Translations under genes and position numbers: made by a program | The notes under the pieces: model-generated | Told to the model about the DNA's origin: nothing | What the model saw: only the letters and a program-made list of their open reading frames with translations | The model's database searches: none | In this document: piece after piece, positions 6,806 through 14,408 of the stretch | Layout: each line of letters opens with the position of its first letter | Position numbering within the stretch: the stretch's first letter is position 1 | Virus record (IMG/VR): IMGVR_UViG_3300050821_003181 | Coordinates: 1 to 53,180 of that record | Source of the DNA: a virus | Length of the DNA stretch: 53,180 nt | Reading direction: 5' to 3' (one strand)

Positions 6806-7174
6806 TCAGTCCGCCGCCGCGTCGTAAGCCGTCACCTCGGGAACCAGCGTCAGGTGCGGAACCGGCCGCGCCGGTCCGCTGTACGTCAGCCACCTCGACC
6901 GCGGCACCGGACCACGCTCGATCGGCTGCTCCCTCGGCCCATCCATGATCGGCACCACCCCAGGCGGCAATTCTCCCCCAGGCCAATACCGCGCCACAGG
7001 ATACCGACGCTCCGGCACCTTCAGCCGCGTCCCCCGCGCCGTCGTGAACCCACGATATCGCGGCGGCAGGATCAACCACTGCCCCATGTCAGGCTCCAGG
7101 TCCCATCGCTCGCACACCGCATGAGCCCGCTGTTTCGCTACCTCCCCAGCCTCCCAGAACTCCAACCCGTCCAT
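6806..7174 (-). CDS. Protein of unknown function
   Basis: A 122-residue product starting at 7174. Begins MDGLEFWEAGEVAKQRAHA, a helix, then a Pro/Arg/Trp-rich middle (WLILPPRYRGFTTARGTRL) and an acidic Ala-rich end. Another long frame on the same strand (6729-7079) overlaps it but looks like a shadow. The start lies inside the upstream gene's last 37 bases. Function unknown. Confidence 0.45.
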   Translation of the reverse strand: MDGLEFWEAGEVAKQRAHAVCERWDLEPDMGQWLILPPRYRGFTTARGTRLKVPERRYPVARYWPGGELPPGVVPIMDGPREQPIERGPVPRSRWLTYSGPARPVPHLTLVPEVTAYDAAAD

Positions 7175-7362
7175 AACCGCACCCGGTAGACCGCCAGCGC
7201 CGTCCCAGGCACCGCCGCTCGCCTGCCAGAAGCCCGTACAGCGGTCCCAGGCACCCGGACCAGTGAAGTACCCGGCAATGGGCTAGAGGCCGCCAGCGAC
7301 CCTCTCAGGGCCGCCTCCAGGGCATCCCCGCTCAATCCCCACCACGCAACCGACCCGCTCAT
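7138..7362 (-). CDS. Small protein of unknown function
   Basis: A 74-residue product; the ATG at 7362 overlaps the upstream stop (ATGA). N-terminus MSGSVAWWGLSGDALEAAL, then an Ala/Gly/Val-rich, weakly structured part ending in WTGWSSGRLGR. Overlap with the following gene by 37 bases is larger than usual here. Not recognised. Confidence 0.4.
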   Translation of the reverse strand: MSGSVAWWGLSGDALEAALRGSLAASSPLPGTSLVRVPGTAVRASGRRAAVPGTALAVYRVRLWTGWSSGRLGR

Positions 7363-7565
7363 GGCACCAACTCCGACCGCGCCTTGGCATACTTGCCGAT
7401 CTCCGACCACCACCGGCTGCGTGTCGTGTGCCGCTTGTGGAAATCCACCAGATCGTTCTGCGTCGTGAACGCCAGCCGCATAAGCCGCAGCCACTGCGCC
7501 GCCGTGCCCGCGTCCGGCTCAATGCCCGGAAACATCGCGCGGAACTCCTCCAGTGCCGCCTTCAT
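7359..7565 (-). CDS. Small protein of unknown function
   Basis: A 68-residue product, start ATG 7565 at an ATGA overlap with the ParB-like gene. It begins MKAALEEFRAMFPGIEPDAG and continues helical (TAAQWLRLMRLAFTTQNDLV), ending with basic SEIGKYAKARSELVP. Compact and globular-looking, but no family identified. Coupling to the ParB-like gene suggests a shared role. Confidence 0.5.
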   Translation of the reverse strand: MKAALEEFRAMFPGIEPDAGTAAQWLRLMRLAFTTQNDLVDFHKRHTTRSRWWSEIGKYAKARSELVP

Positions 7566-8422
7566 GCCACGTCTCCGGGGGAAACCAGGGACCGCAACCG
7601 ACCGATCGCCGGCAACACCACCCCCTCATAGTCCGCGCCACCATCCCAAGCCGCCAGGAACTCCCGGCACGCCCGCGCCAACTCCCCATGCGCCATCACC
7701 TCAGGCTCATGCCGCGGATGATACGGCGCAGTCTCAGGCACCGGCCGCGGCGCACGGCTCACCGGTGTCCCCGCCTTCACCGCCTTAATGACGCCCGCCG
7801 TCGCCTTCCCCTTCGGCGAAGCCGCAACCGCCTTCTCCAGCACGGCAACCGCCCCCGCCTCCCCCTCAGACCGAACGAGGAGGACCGCTTCCCGAGCACT
7901 CACCGCACCGCCGGCCACAGCCTCCCGTATCGCGTCAGGACTGGCGGCAAGGTCCAACAAATTGGCCACATGCTGCCGCGTCCGACCAATCCGCGCCCCG
8001 ATCTCCGTCTCCGTCCAGCCAAACGCCACCAACCGCTTGCACACCGCCGCCTGTTCCAACGCCGACAACGGCAGCCCGTTATTCGCCGTCAGCAACATCA
8101 GCGCACGCTCCGCCGCACTGGTTCCGCGCGCCTCCGGCAGACAGGGCAAACGCTTGATCTCACACCCCCGCGCTATCGACACACGCACCGCCGCCAATCG
8201 GCAATGCCCGTCAACCACTATCGCCCGATCTCCCGCCAGTCGCACAACCAACGGCTTGGATGACAGGAACCCGATCGCCGCAATACTGTCCGCCAGCGCG
8301 AGCACATGCGCCGCCAACTCCGGTGTATCGGTGCGGACGTTGAACGCCGGATCGATGTCCAGTGCCTCGACCGGCAGGTTGAACAGATCGCTTGTGCTGT
8401 CCGCCAAATCCTTCAGCCTCAT
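7562..8422 (-). CDS. ParB/Spo0J-like nuclease-domain protein
   Basis: A 286-residue product with start at 8422 (ATGA overlap); longer in-frame extension is shadow. The N-terminal part has the ParB-type sequence LVVRLAGDRAIVVDGHCRLA, with the G-H-x-R-x-x-A box in VDGHCRLAAV, followed by an HTH region (LVAFGWTETEIGARIGRTRQ, then HVANLLDLAASP). C-terminus is Pro-rich plus a helical ending. No ParA-type ATPase gene is nearby. Phage ParB-like proteins can be DNA-binding or nuclease enzymes, so partition is not assumed. Confidence 0.7.
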   Translation of the reverse strand: MRLKDLADSTSDLFNLPVEALDIDPAFNVRTDTPELAAHVLALADSIAAIGFLSSKPLVVRLAGDRAIVVDGHCRLAAVRVSIARGCEIKRLPCLPEARGTSAAERALMLLTANNGLPLSALEQAAVCKRLVAFGWTETEIGARIGRTRQHVANLLDLAASPDAIREAVAGGAVSAREAVLLVRSEGEAGAVAVLEKAVAASPKGKATAGVIKAVKAGTPVSRAPRPVPETAPYHPRHEPEVMAHGELARACREFLAAWDGGADYEGVVLPAIGRLRSLVSPGDVA

Positions 8423-8793
8423 GGCACGTCCCCCGCATCCATCGCCACGGGACCGGGCACAACCGCGCCCGCCGGCAACCACGCAAAGCTGGTCCGCACT
8501 CCAACAAACCCGTCCGCACTCGGCACCACCGTGATCTGGCATCCGCACAGCATCAGCAACGCGCACAACGTCGCCGCGCCCTTCGCCATGATCGCCGATG
8601 CACGCGCCAGCCCAGTGCGCAGATCGGTATGGGGGAAGCCGTCAATCGCCACCCGCAACCCTTTCGTGCGGCTGCGATGCACAAACACGACATGTCCCGC
8701 CTTCATCACGTCGCGCAGCAACGCCCGGTCAGCATTGTTCGCCAGCATGTCAATGCGACGATCCCACGTCATACGCTTGGATTGTATCAGCAT
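8419..8793 (-). CDS. Two-part protein with an internal lipoprotein signal
   Basis: A 124-residue product, start 8793 after the GAGGGG leader. The first half is basic and mostly beta (GHVVFVHRSRTKGLRVAI). The second half, from an internal ATG, reads MAKGAATLCALLMLCGCQIT, a good bacterial lipoprotein signal with lipobox ending in Cys, then a Pro-rich tail. Either a separate lipoprotein starts inside the frame, or the two have fused through loss of a stop. Both readings are possible; I favour an internal start. Confidence 0.5.
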   Translation of the reverse strand: MLIQSKRMTWDRRIDMLANNADRALLRDVMKAGHVVFVHRSRTKGLRVAIDGFPHTDLRTGLARASAIMAKGAATLCALLMLCGCQITVVPSADGFVGVRTSFAWLPAGAVVPGPVAMDAGDVP

Positions 8794-8860
8794 GTTCAGC
8801 CCCTCGCTGTTCCCACCCCAGCACAACGCCAGGGCGGTTCGGTGTCCGCTCAGTCCGCCG

Positions 8861-9436
8861 CTACTCCCCGAAATAGAAACAGCCGCAATACGCCAGCAAC
8901 GTGTCCTGATCGATCCCGCTGTGCACCTCAGTCCACGGCGTAAACCAGTCCTGACACTCCATCCAAGCTCGCGTCGGTTCGCAATGCTCGCTCAACTCCC
9001 CCATGATCCTAACCGCCGGGCCGCCCGTGCATAACAGCACCTCGAATTGCTCCGCCTCCATCTTCTCTCCAGGCGAGCACCATCCCGAGCGCACTTGCAC
9101 GCTTAATGCGTCCTCCTCGATCTCGCGCCGCGCCTCCTCGGAATCCGGCCGTAGCCCGTTATCATCGCAACACGCCAGCCATGCCGCGTCTTCGTCGTCG
9201 TGCGTCGTTCCATCGTCCACACGATCCTTGCCCCAGCACCAGCCCGAATTGCCCTCATCGTCGGTCGTCTCAGTAACCCGGAACCCCGCATCCGTGGCCA
9301 GTTCCTTCGCCATCTCCGCATACGCATCGTCGTCATCAGCCGCGCGCAGCTTCGCTACCATCTCGGCAATGCTCGCATACTGCGCCATCGCCTGCGAACG
9401 TGCCGCAGCAATCTTGTCGTCGTCTGTATTGGCCAT
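8861..9436 (-). CDS. Acidic conserved-looking protein of unknown function
   Basis: A 191-residue product, start ATG 9436 following a GCGAAAGG leader. Acidic throughout: an Asp/Glu-rich helical N-terminus (ANTDDDKIAAARSQAMAQYA) and a Trp/Cys-containing middle. The C-terminal part reads FEVLLCTGGPAVRIMGEL, then EVHSGIDQDTLLAYCGCFYF, which I have seen in hypothetical proteins of phages and alphaproteobacteria. I cannot name a function. Acidity would suit a DNA-mimic role, but that is speculation. Confidence 0.55.
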   Translation of the reverse strand: MANTDDDKIAAARSQAMAQYASIAEMVAKLRAADDDDAYAEMAKELATDAGFRVTETTDDEGNSGWCWGKDRVDDGTTHDDEDAAWLACCDDNGLRPDSEEARREIEEDALSVQVRSGWCSPGEKMEAEQFEVLLCTGGPAVRIMGELSEHCEPTRAWMECQDWFTPWTEVHSGIDQDTLLAYCGCFYFGE

Positions 9437-9513
9437 TGTCGCAAACCTTTCGCTTGCTATCGCAGCACCCCAACGGCACCGCGCCATTCCGTTACCCTAT
9501 CAGTCGCGTAGTG

Positions 9514-9807
9514 TCAACATCCCCATGCACACCGCTTCATCCGGTTGCGCAGGCTGGCCACAGTATCCTTGCCAATCTTTCGCCCCAGCATGATGTCCTG
9601 CATCGCCATCGACATAGGACCCGCAAGAAAGTCCCTGAAATCAACAGGCACCTTGCACAATGCCTCACGCATCACCTTAGGCCAGTCCGCCCAGTCGCAC
9701 GCATCCGAACGCATCCAATCGGCCAAGGCATCAACGCCCGCATAACCCCGACGCTCCTCCAGCATCAGACGTAACTGATCAATGTTCGTCTGCATTACGT
9801 TCGCCAT
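9514..9807 (-). CDS. Protein of unknown function
   Basis: A 97-residue product, start ATG 9807 overlapping the preceding stop (TGATG). Helical, with many Asp/Arg/Met residues (QTNIDQLRLMLEERRGYAGV, then LADWMRSDACDWADWPKVM). Three Cys, two near the C-terminus. No recognisable family. It lies between two other small unknown genes on the same strand. Confidence 0.5.
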   Translation of the reverse strand: MANVMQTNIDQLRLMLEERRGYAGVDALADWMRSDACDWADWPKVMREALCKVPVDFRDFLAGPMSMAMQDIMLGRKIGKDTVASLRNRMKRCAWGC

Positions 9808-9977
9808 CACACGTCACCCCTTGCGCGCCGTGCCGATTGCAGCAGCCGGTTCACTTCCAGCTCGATCGCAGCAACGCCGCTATCGTATTCCGCCTCAGTC
9901 ATCCCGCTGCTCAGATATAGCTTGTCCAGTGCATCCATGCGCCGTTCCGCCCGACGCTCGATCTGGTCTTCGCTCAT
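9807..9977 (-). CDS. Small protein of unknown function
   Basis: A 56-residue product; ATG 9977 is coupled to the upstream stop as ATGA. Basic N-terminus and helical throughout: MSEDQIERRAERRMDALDKL, YLSSGMTEAEYDSGVAAIEL. The short turn between two charged helices is like a dimerising helix pair. Not recognised. Confidence 0.45.
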   Translation of the reverse strand: MSEDQIERRAERRMDALDKLYLSSGMTEAEYDSGVAAIELEVNRLLQSARRARGDV

Positions 9978-10282
9978 CGCCCACATATCTCCCCGCCCTG
10001 ATCTTCCCACCGCGCATCCAAACCATCGCCAGCGTAATCGTTCACCGCCGCATTCATCGCCGCGCGGATTACGCCAGTGCAGCGCGCGCTGTTCCCGTCC
10101 AATCCCCCCACATGCGCAATGGCACCCGTCACACGTCCCGCAATGGTGCCTACCGGGTAATACGTGGCAACCTCCCCTGCCTCAATCCGCGCCCCACAAC
10201 ACGCGCAATCCCCCGCATACTTCACCACCAGCGTCCGCGGTGTCGCACGCGCAACCCTATACCCGTTCCTACGATATCCCAT
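9974..10282 (-). CDS. Small zinc-binding-like protein
   Basis: A 102-residue product with the leader motif GAGCGAGGGGCTTAGGACA just before its ATG. It has CACCGARIEAGEVATYYPVG, giving a C-x-C-C arrangement and a later Cys in NSARCTGV and in EICGR, a possible metal site. A preceding KYAGD segment and following basic residues suggest nucleic-acid contact. Family unknown. Confidence 0.5.
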   Translation of the reverse strand: MGYRRNGYRVARATPRTLVVKYAGDCACCGARIEAGEVATYYPVGTIAGRVTGAIAHVGGLDGNSARCTGVIRAAMNAAVNDYAGDGLDARWEDQGGEICGR

Positions 10283-10354
10283 TGTCCTAAGCCCCTCGCT
10301 CAGTGTGGGGCGCCAGCCCAGCGCCGGCGCCCGTGTGTCGCTATTCCCGCACAG

Positions 10355-10705
10355 CTATGCCGCTATCGTTCCCATCGCTGCCATGTCACCGCGCAACGTG
10401 TCGCACTCATCCGCAAACACACTGCGCAAATACTCCTCCCCACTGTCACTCTCAACTGCCCACAATCCAGGCGATAGCAGCTCATACACGGTGTCATGGC
10501 CATTCCGAACGATCACGATATCGGCTCGTGCCTGGATGCCAATCAACGACCAGTCACCGCGTCGCCATGATGCAATCCGGTCCGCATCCTCATCCGCGTC
10601 CATCCAGTCCAATGGACTCGCGTCGCAATCGTCGTGCTCGATCATGTGAAACGACACGTAGCAACCATCCGGCCGCACAGTGTCGAACATCCGATATTCG
10701 GTCAT
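10355..10705 (-). CDS. Protein of unknown function
   Basis: A 116-residue product. ATG 10705 is used because the conserved GAGCGAGGGGCTTGGGA leader directly precedes it; a TTG six bases upstream is in frame. The sequence is acidic (DDCDASPLDWMDADEDADRI) with a compact beta-rich middle. No domain seen. A short frame farther upstream (10790 leftwards) runs into this gene out of frame and was not called. Confidence 0.5.
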   Translation of the reverse strand: MTEYRMFDTVRPDGCYVSFHMIEHDDCDASPLDWMDADEDADRIASWRRGDWSLIGIQARADIVIVRNGHDTVYELLSPGLWAVESDSGEEYLRSVFADECDTLRGDMAAMGTIAA

Positions 10706-10825
10706 TCCCAAGCCCCTCGCTCAGTTCCGGTAGCGCCCAGCGCGCAACTACCCAATCGCCATACCTGGCCATTGTGCCCGCCATATCCATCAGGACATGG
10801 CGCGCAGCATGGTCAGATCATCACA

Positions 10826-11368
10826 TCACACGTATTCAGCCTGCCGCTTGTAACTCTCCGTCGCGCCTATCCCCTTGCACATACGCGCCGAATTGTCGGG
10901 AGAACACTGCGAACGTAACTCCCATGTCGCGACCAGCTTGCGCAACGTTTCGTCACCACGAAACACATGCAACCGCAACGCATCCCCATGCAAGCCAGCC
11001 TTCGCCAAATACCCGTTGGAATGATAGTCGGGATAGAACTCGAACTTGATCGCATCGCCAGCCCGCAACGTGCCAAGCACACTCTCAGCATGGCCGCCCT
11101 GTGACCAATACAGCCATAGCATCTCCCAGCATTGCACGCGCGTCACATCTTCCGGCTTATAGTCGAAGCCATAGACGCGAACCGGCGCCGCTATCGCATG
11201 ATACTGGTCCGTGGCGAATGGATCACGTTCGCTCTTTACAGCGCGCTTGATAAGGAATGCTTCGCACTTGCTCGCATCGCTGCCATCAAAGCGCACAGTC
11301 AGAAAATCAGCCTTGCGCAACGCCGCAATGTCCAGCTTCGTCAAGATATATGGTTCAACGTATGCCAT
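10826..11368 (-). CDS. Protein of unknown function, first gene of the minus block
   Basis: A 180-residue product. ATG 11368 follows a GAGCGAAAGGCTCGAAACATC leader, so I prefer it over a longer in-frame extension to 11461. Mixed alpha/beta, with AYVEPYILTKLDIAALRKAD at the start and FYPDYHSNGYLAKAGLHGDA in the C-terminal half. No motif I know. It lies next to the divergent, AT-richer gap and would be the first gene transcribed in the minus block. Confidence 0.5.
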   Translation of the reverse strand: MAYVEPYILTKLDIAALRKADFLTVRFDGSDASKCEAFLIKRAVKSERDPFATDQYHAIAAPVRVYGFDYKPEDVTRVQCWEMLWLYWSQGGHAESVLGTLRAGDAIKFEFYPDYHSNGYLAKAGLHGDALRLHVFRGDETLRKLVATWELRSQCSPDNSARMCKGIGATESYKRQAEYV

Positions 11369-11488
11369 GATGTTTCGAGCCTTTCGCTCCGATCCGGCTC
11401 GCCCATCGCGCGCCGGTCTGATATGGTATACGCTGCCCAATGCCACATAGTCCATACACAAACAAATAAATCGTAAGGCGCGTAATCC
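11369..11488. promoter_or_regulatory. Divergent control region between minus and plus blocks
   Basis: The 120-base gap separates genes read in opposite directions and is visibly more AT-rich than its neighbours (for example ACACAAACAAATAAATCG at 11456-11473). It must hold the start signals for at least the minus block. I could not find a clean -35/-10 pair at standard spacing on either strand, so promoter positions are not given. Confidence 0.4.
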
Positions 11489-11869
11489 TTGCCCCTAACT
11501 GAGTTCACAATCGACGCGCAACGCTATACCGCAATCAGTCGCGAGCAACGACCCACTGCAAACGGTCGACTCGTCACTGTCCAGGTATGGCAATCCATCT
11601 GTCCAGACTGCGGAAAGCCGTTTACCCAAGAGCAACGCCGCGCCTTCTCGCCAGAGCGCAACGCCTATCGCCGCTGCAAAGCTTGTAAGCGGGGGCCAGG
11701 TCGCCGAGTTTCACGTAACGCGCATCATGCAAGTCACTCAGCTTATCCCGTAGCTACCTATGGCGCAGTCCCAGACCCAACACTCGACAACCTCATGGAT
11801 GCTTCTGAGCGCCGATTGACACGCGTCGCACATCCCCAGCGTGGCTTGCCTGAGTCGTGGTCAGACTGA
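11489..11869 (+). CDS. Small protein with a CxxC zinc ribbon
   Basis: A 126-residue product using TTG 11489, with AAGGCG about 13 bases upstream, so the start is not firm. It has ICPDCGKPFTQEQRRAF and, after a spacer, RRCKACKRGPG, the C-x2-C...C-x2-C layout of a zinc ribbon. The C-terminal half is Ala/Pro-rich and helical. Likely nucleic-acid binding; target unknown. Transcribed away from the minus block. Confidence 0.55.
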   Translation: MPLTEFTIDAQRYTAISREQRPTANGRLVTVQVWQSICPDCGKPFTQEQRRAFSPERNAYRRCKACKRGPGRRVSRNAHHASHSAYPVATYGAVPDPTLDNLMDASERRLTRVAHPQRGLPESWSD

Positions 11870-12038
11870 TCGCCGCACCCCATCGCAAACTACGCCGATC
11901 GCAGAATTCCGCGCTTTCACGCCCCATACAGGATCATGCAACATCCACAAACGGCCGTATGCTACAGTGGCCGACCTGGTATTATACAATGCAATCAACG
12001 ATCTAGCCGCTTACCGTTCCGGTTCCGCGTCCATATGA
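11841..12038 (+). CDS. Small protein of unknown function
   Basis: A 65-residue product. The GTG at 11841 lies 29 bases inside the upstream gene; no clear ribosome site. The reading ends DLVLYNAINDLAAYRSGSAS, which looks like protein rather than noise. Its stop overlaps a possible downstream start (ATGA), the coupling pattern seen across the window. Confidence 0.35.
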   Translation: MACLSRGQTDRRTPSQTTPIAEFRAFTPHTGSCNIHKRPYATVADLVLYNAINDLAAYRSGSASI

Positions 12039-12169
12039 CCATCCGTCTGCCGAGCCATGGACACCACGTCGAACTCACGCCGACCGACCGTCAATGGGAC
12101 GCAGGCTTGGCCACCAGAGGAAGGCCCGGTCACTATTTCTTCCGGGTTTTGCGGGGGATTTCCGTGTGA
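12035..12169 (+). CDS. Small protein of unknown function
   Basis: A 44-residue product beginning at an ATGA overlap. Sequence segments HHVELTPTDRQWDAGLATRG and HYFFRVLRGISV. It shares bases with an upstream in-frame extension of the HNH gene, so one of the two is a shadow; I prefer this one because the HNH start has its own strong ribosome site. Confidence 0.35.
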   Translation: MTIRLPSHGHHVELTPTDRQWDAGLATRGRPGHYFFRVLRGISV

Positions 12170-12200
12170 TTACAAGCGTCTACCTGATGGGGAGGTGCCA

Positions 12201-12761
12201 ATGGTCAATTCACGTCGGAAGCGCACTGTGGGGCGAGGGGCGGAGTATTATGCGTATCTGCGGTCGCCTGAGTGGGCTGATGTGAAGCGACGGTATCTGG
12301 CGTCGAAGCTGCCGAACTGGTGCTACGTGTGTGCCGATCTGTTGGTCAGAGGGACGTGTGAGTTCCACCACCGGACCTACCAGCGTCTGGGGAACGAGAC
12401 GCTGTGGGACATCGTGCCGGTGTGTCGTGGGTGTCACGAGCGGGTCCACGACCGGATGAAGCGGAAGGTGGCTGGGCGTGCCGCGAATGGGTTGAACCGA
12501 CCTACGGCCTGGCGAGAGAGCAAGTTACTGTGGCAGGCGACGGAACAAGAACGCGAGCATCGCTGGAAGCACGCGCCCGCTCCATCACCCGACGAATTGG
12601 CCAGGACCCCGCACACCAGGCGCAACCTTGAACGATGGGGCGTTAGCTGGCCACCTAGAAAGCACTGGCAGAAAGTGCTGCTCCGGAAGTGGTCGAGAAC
12701 GCCGAATCGGGGGACAGACGCGGTGGTTTCGCCGTCCGTAAGATCAATCGCGCAGAAGTGA
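12201..12761 (+). CDS. HNH endonuclease
   Basis: A 186-residue product; ATG 12201 follows GGGGAGG with six-base spacing. The HNH zinc motif is present: WCYVCADLLVRGTCEFHH, then IVPVCRGCHERVH, with paired cysteines and a metal-binding His pair. Such nucleases lie near terminase genes in many phages and can assist packaging or act as homing enzymes. Its basic N-terminus (VNSRRKRTVGRG) and C-terminal Arg/Pro-rich tail fit DNA binding. Terminase lies about 1.6 kb downstream. Confidence 0.75.
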   Translation: MVNSRRKRTVGRGAEYYAYLRSPEWADVKRRYLASKLPNWCYVCADLLVRGTCEFHHRTYQRLGNETLWDIVPVCRGCHERVHDRMKRKVAGRAANGLNRPTAWRESKLLWQATEQEREHRWKHAPAPSPDELARTPHTRRNLERWGVSWPPRKHWQKVLLRKWSRTPNRGTDAVVSPSVRSIAQK

Positions 12762-12864
12762 TAGTGGGGGAGGAGACGCACTTGCCCCGTTCTTGGGGCG
12801 ATCGCGCTTAGGTAGCGCGCTGTGATCGAGGGGTTAGGGAGCGGGTCAGCCTGTACTCCAACCC

Positions 12865-13255
12865 TTGTGGGGTTCCTCGGCACTCTCGCCTTGTGGGGCG
12901 ACTGGCGGGAAGCACGGGCCATCACAGCGACTGATCGTGCTCTTGACGGTTGCGGTGCTCGCAGAGCCGTCCCTGGTGGTTGCAGGTCTTCACCGGGTTT
13001 CTCTCCGCAGCTTGCAGGCCAACAACCGTTCGGCGTGTCCGGGGCCTATGCTGCCCTTGGAGGAACGGGCCAAGGGCCAGGGGCCGCGTGTAACAAGCCC
13101 TGGTGCGCGGACTATTCCCGCAAACACAGCCACATAGAGCACGGTTTCCGTGCTAGGTGGCAAGGTGAATACGGTGCGGTTAGCGGGCAATGGGATGCTC
13201 GGGCCAGCTCTAACGAGGCCACAGACCGAATTTTTGACGGTAACGGGATACCGCT
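12865..13255 (+). pseudogene. Possible membrane-protein gene split by an in-frame TAG
   Basis: In one frame from TTG 12865 the product has a hydrophobic helix (LIVLLTVAVLAEPSLVVAG) and a protein-like region, stops at TAG 13135-13137, and then continues sensibly in the same frame (STVSVLGGKVNTVRLAGNG, EFLTVTGYRYVDV) up to the next gene. This suggests a gene broken by a nonsense change, or read-through. An alternative overlapping frame (12822-13268) exists but looks less like protein. The upstream gap 12762-12864 has a GCCCC/GGGGC hairpin at 12784-12799 and no clear gene. Confidence 0.3.
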
Positions 13256-13456
13256 ATGTGGACGTTGACGGTGCTGATCCGGGGTCGGGGGACGACGATA
13301 CCGCTGTATTTCGAGGCGGAGGGGGCGGCGAAGGCGGCCCAGGAGGCCATTTTGGCGCAGGAAATGGGCCAGTGCCGGGTGACGGACAGCGGGGGCCGGG
13401 TTCTGACGTTCGACCGGATGATGCTGGATGCGACGGTGCTGGAGGGGGATCAGTGA
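13256..13456 (+). CDS. Small protein of unknown function
   Basis: A 66-residue product, ATG 13256. Starts MWTLTVLIRGRGTTIPLYFE, a beta hairpin, then a helical AEGAAKAAQEAILAQEMGQC segment and the polar GGRVLTFDRMMLDA. The compact alpha/beta layout suggests a real small protein. Not recognised. The stop overlaps a GTG start (13453) of a 20-codon frame. Confidence 0.5.
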   Translation: MWTLTVLIRGRGTTIPLYFEAEGAAKAAQEAILAQEMGQCRVTDSGGRVLTFDRMMLDATVLEGDQ

Positions 13457-13515
13457 TCAGGGGCGTACTGTACTATATGTGCTCTGTGGAGGAGATGGTT
13501 GATGGACCGATCTGA
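13453..13515 (+). CDS. Possible 20-residue ORF
   Basis: GTG 13453 overlaps the upstream stop; the product reads IRGVLYYMCSVEEMVDGPI after the initiator. It overlaps the next gene by 14 bases. Could be a coupling ORF. Low confidence. Confidence 0.2.
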   Translation: MIRGVLYYMCSVEEMVDGPI

Positions 13516-13873
13516 TCCGGACTGGTCGCCGGGGATGGCTACCGACGATCGCAGCCTCACCGAACCATACGGCCCATTTGCCGCCGGCATGATTGCCACT
13601 CTGCGCCGGGAGCTGGGGCGGGCGAACGAGATCATCGCTTCATGGCGGCGGGTGATCGAGGAGCTGCGGACGAAAGAGCACGGTCTGACGCAGACGATCG
13701 ATGAGCAGCGCGCGCTGATCGCCGACCTTGAGCGCGACCGCGATGCGTGGCGCGACAAGGCGCAGCGGACAGCAGGTCCCGCATGCACAACCGTCCATAC
13801 AGCCGAGTGGCCACCGTTCCCCGCAAGCGCGCTGACCAAGGGTGACGGGATTTACCGTGGCGAGCTTGGATGA
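13502..13873 (+). CDS. Coiled-coil protein of unknown function
   Basis: A 123-residue product. ATG 13502 follows a GGAGGAG site. Residues of about 35-90 form a heptad-rich coiled coil (GMIATLRRELGRANEIIASW, then RRVIEELRTKEHGLTQTIDE). N- and C-termini are Pro/Asp-rich. Its position before the terminase large subunit would suit a terminase small subunit, but I see no HTH, so this is only a possibility. Coupled by ATGA to the next gene. Confidence 0.5.
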   Translation: MDRSDPDWSPGMATDDRSLTEPYGPFAAGMIATLRRELGRANEIIASWRRVIEELRTKEHGLTQTIDEQRALIADLERDRDAWRDKAQRTAGPACTTVHTAEWPPFPASALTKGDGIYRGELG

Positions 13874-14052
13874 TCGACGCAGATCGCATCGTCGCGCCGT
13901 CCGACACCGCATGGCTCCAGGTGCCGCTTAGACTCGGCGGCAGCACCTCGCGGCTGCGGATGACGCTGGCAGAGGCGCGTGAATTGCGCGACTGGCTGAC
14001 GGCGAATGTTAGAGACGAGGACTTTGGTGGGTCGCCTGATAATGGCCGATGA
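13870..14052 (+). CDS. Small protein of unknown function
   Basis: A 60-residue product at an ATGA overlap. N-terminal IDADRIVAPSDTAWLQVPLR, a beta pair, then a helix (LAEARELRDWLTANVRDE). The shape resembles small phage proteins that cap other proteins, but family unknown. The next gene begins inside its last 11 bases. Confidence 0.45.
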   Translation: MIDADRIVAPSDTAWLQVPLRLGGSTSRLRMTLAEARELRDWLTANVRDEDFGGSPDNGR

Positions 14053-14407
14053 TGATGTCGTCTGGTTCCGATTGCTGCCCGCCCGCCAGGCGCGCATTCG
14101 CAAGCCGGCGGGCGACGAGTTCGAGTCTGCATGGCGGTTGATCGGGATGCACAATGCGGACAGGCGGCGGGTGCTGGTGTGGCGCGTGCCGGCGGATAAT
14201 CCGGGCCGTTTCATGGTCCCCGATGGACTGATGCGGATACCGTTCCTGGTGTTCTCCGATGAGACGATTGAGGATCGGGATGATGTGATCCTGCCGATCC
14301 TGGACGGGATCATGCGGGATGCGGAGGCGGCTCGGCCTATGCCGGAGGACCCGGATGGGCGGTTTGTTATGACGGGGGACCGGCCGTTTCCTGGTTGGGT
14401 GAACTGA
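14042..14407 (+). CDS. Protein of unknown function upstream of terminase
   Basis: A 121-residue product; ATG 14042 is preceded by a weak GGTGGG site. It begins ADDDVVWFRLLPARQARIRK and continues beta-rich (RRVLVWRVPADNPGRFMVPD), ending in an acidic segment and a Pro-rich tail. The terminase large subunit starts directly after its stop, which makes it or the coiled-coil gene the best small-terminase candidates, without direct support. Confidence 0.5.
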   Translation: MADDDVVWFRLLPARQARIRKPAGDEFESAWRLIGMHNADRRRVLVWRVPADNPGRFMVPDGLMRIPFLVFSDETIEDRDDVILPILDGIMRDAEAARPMPEDPDGRFVMTGDRPFPGWVN

Positions 14408-14408
14408 G

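Noticed and set aside
5756-6827. Two long plus-strand ORFs (257 and 343 codons)
   Set aside because: Pro/Arg/His-rich shadows of the minus-strand small genes, which have coupled starts and clear leaders or HTH motifs.
10590-10790. Minus-strand 66-codon ORF
   Set aside because: Most of it is out of frame over the gene at 10355-10705; only the first third looks protein-like.
12822-13268. Alternative plus-strand frame of 148 codons
   Set aside because: Less protein-like than the frame with the hydrophobic helix; kept as an alternative only.
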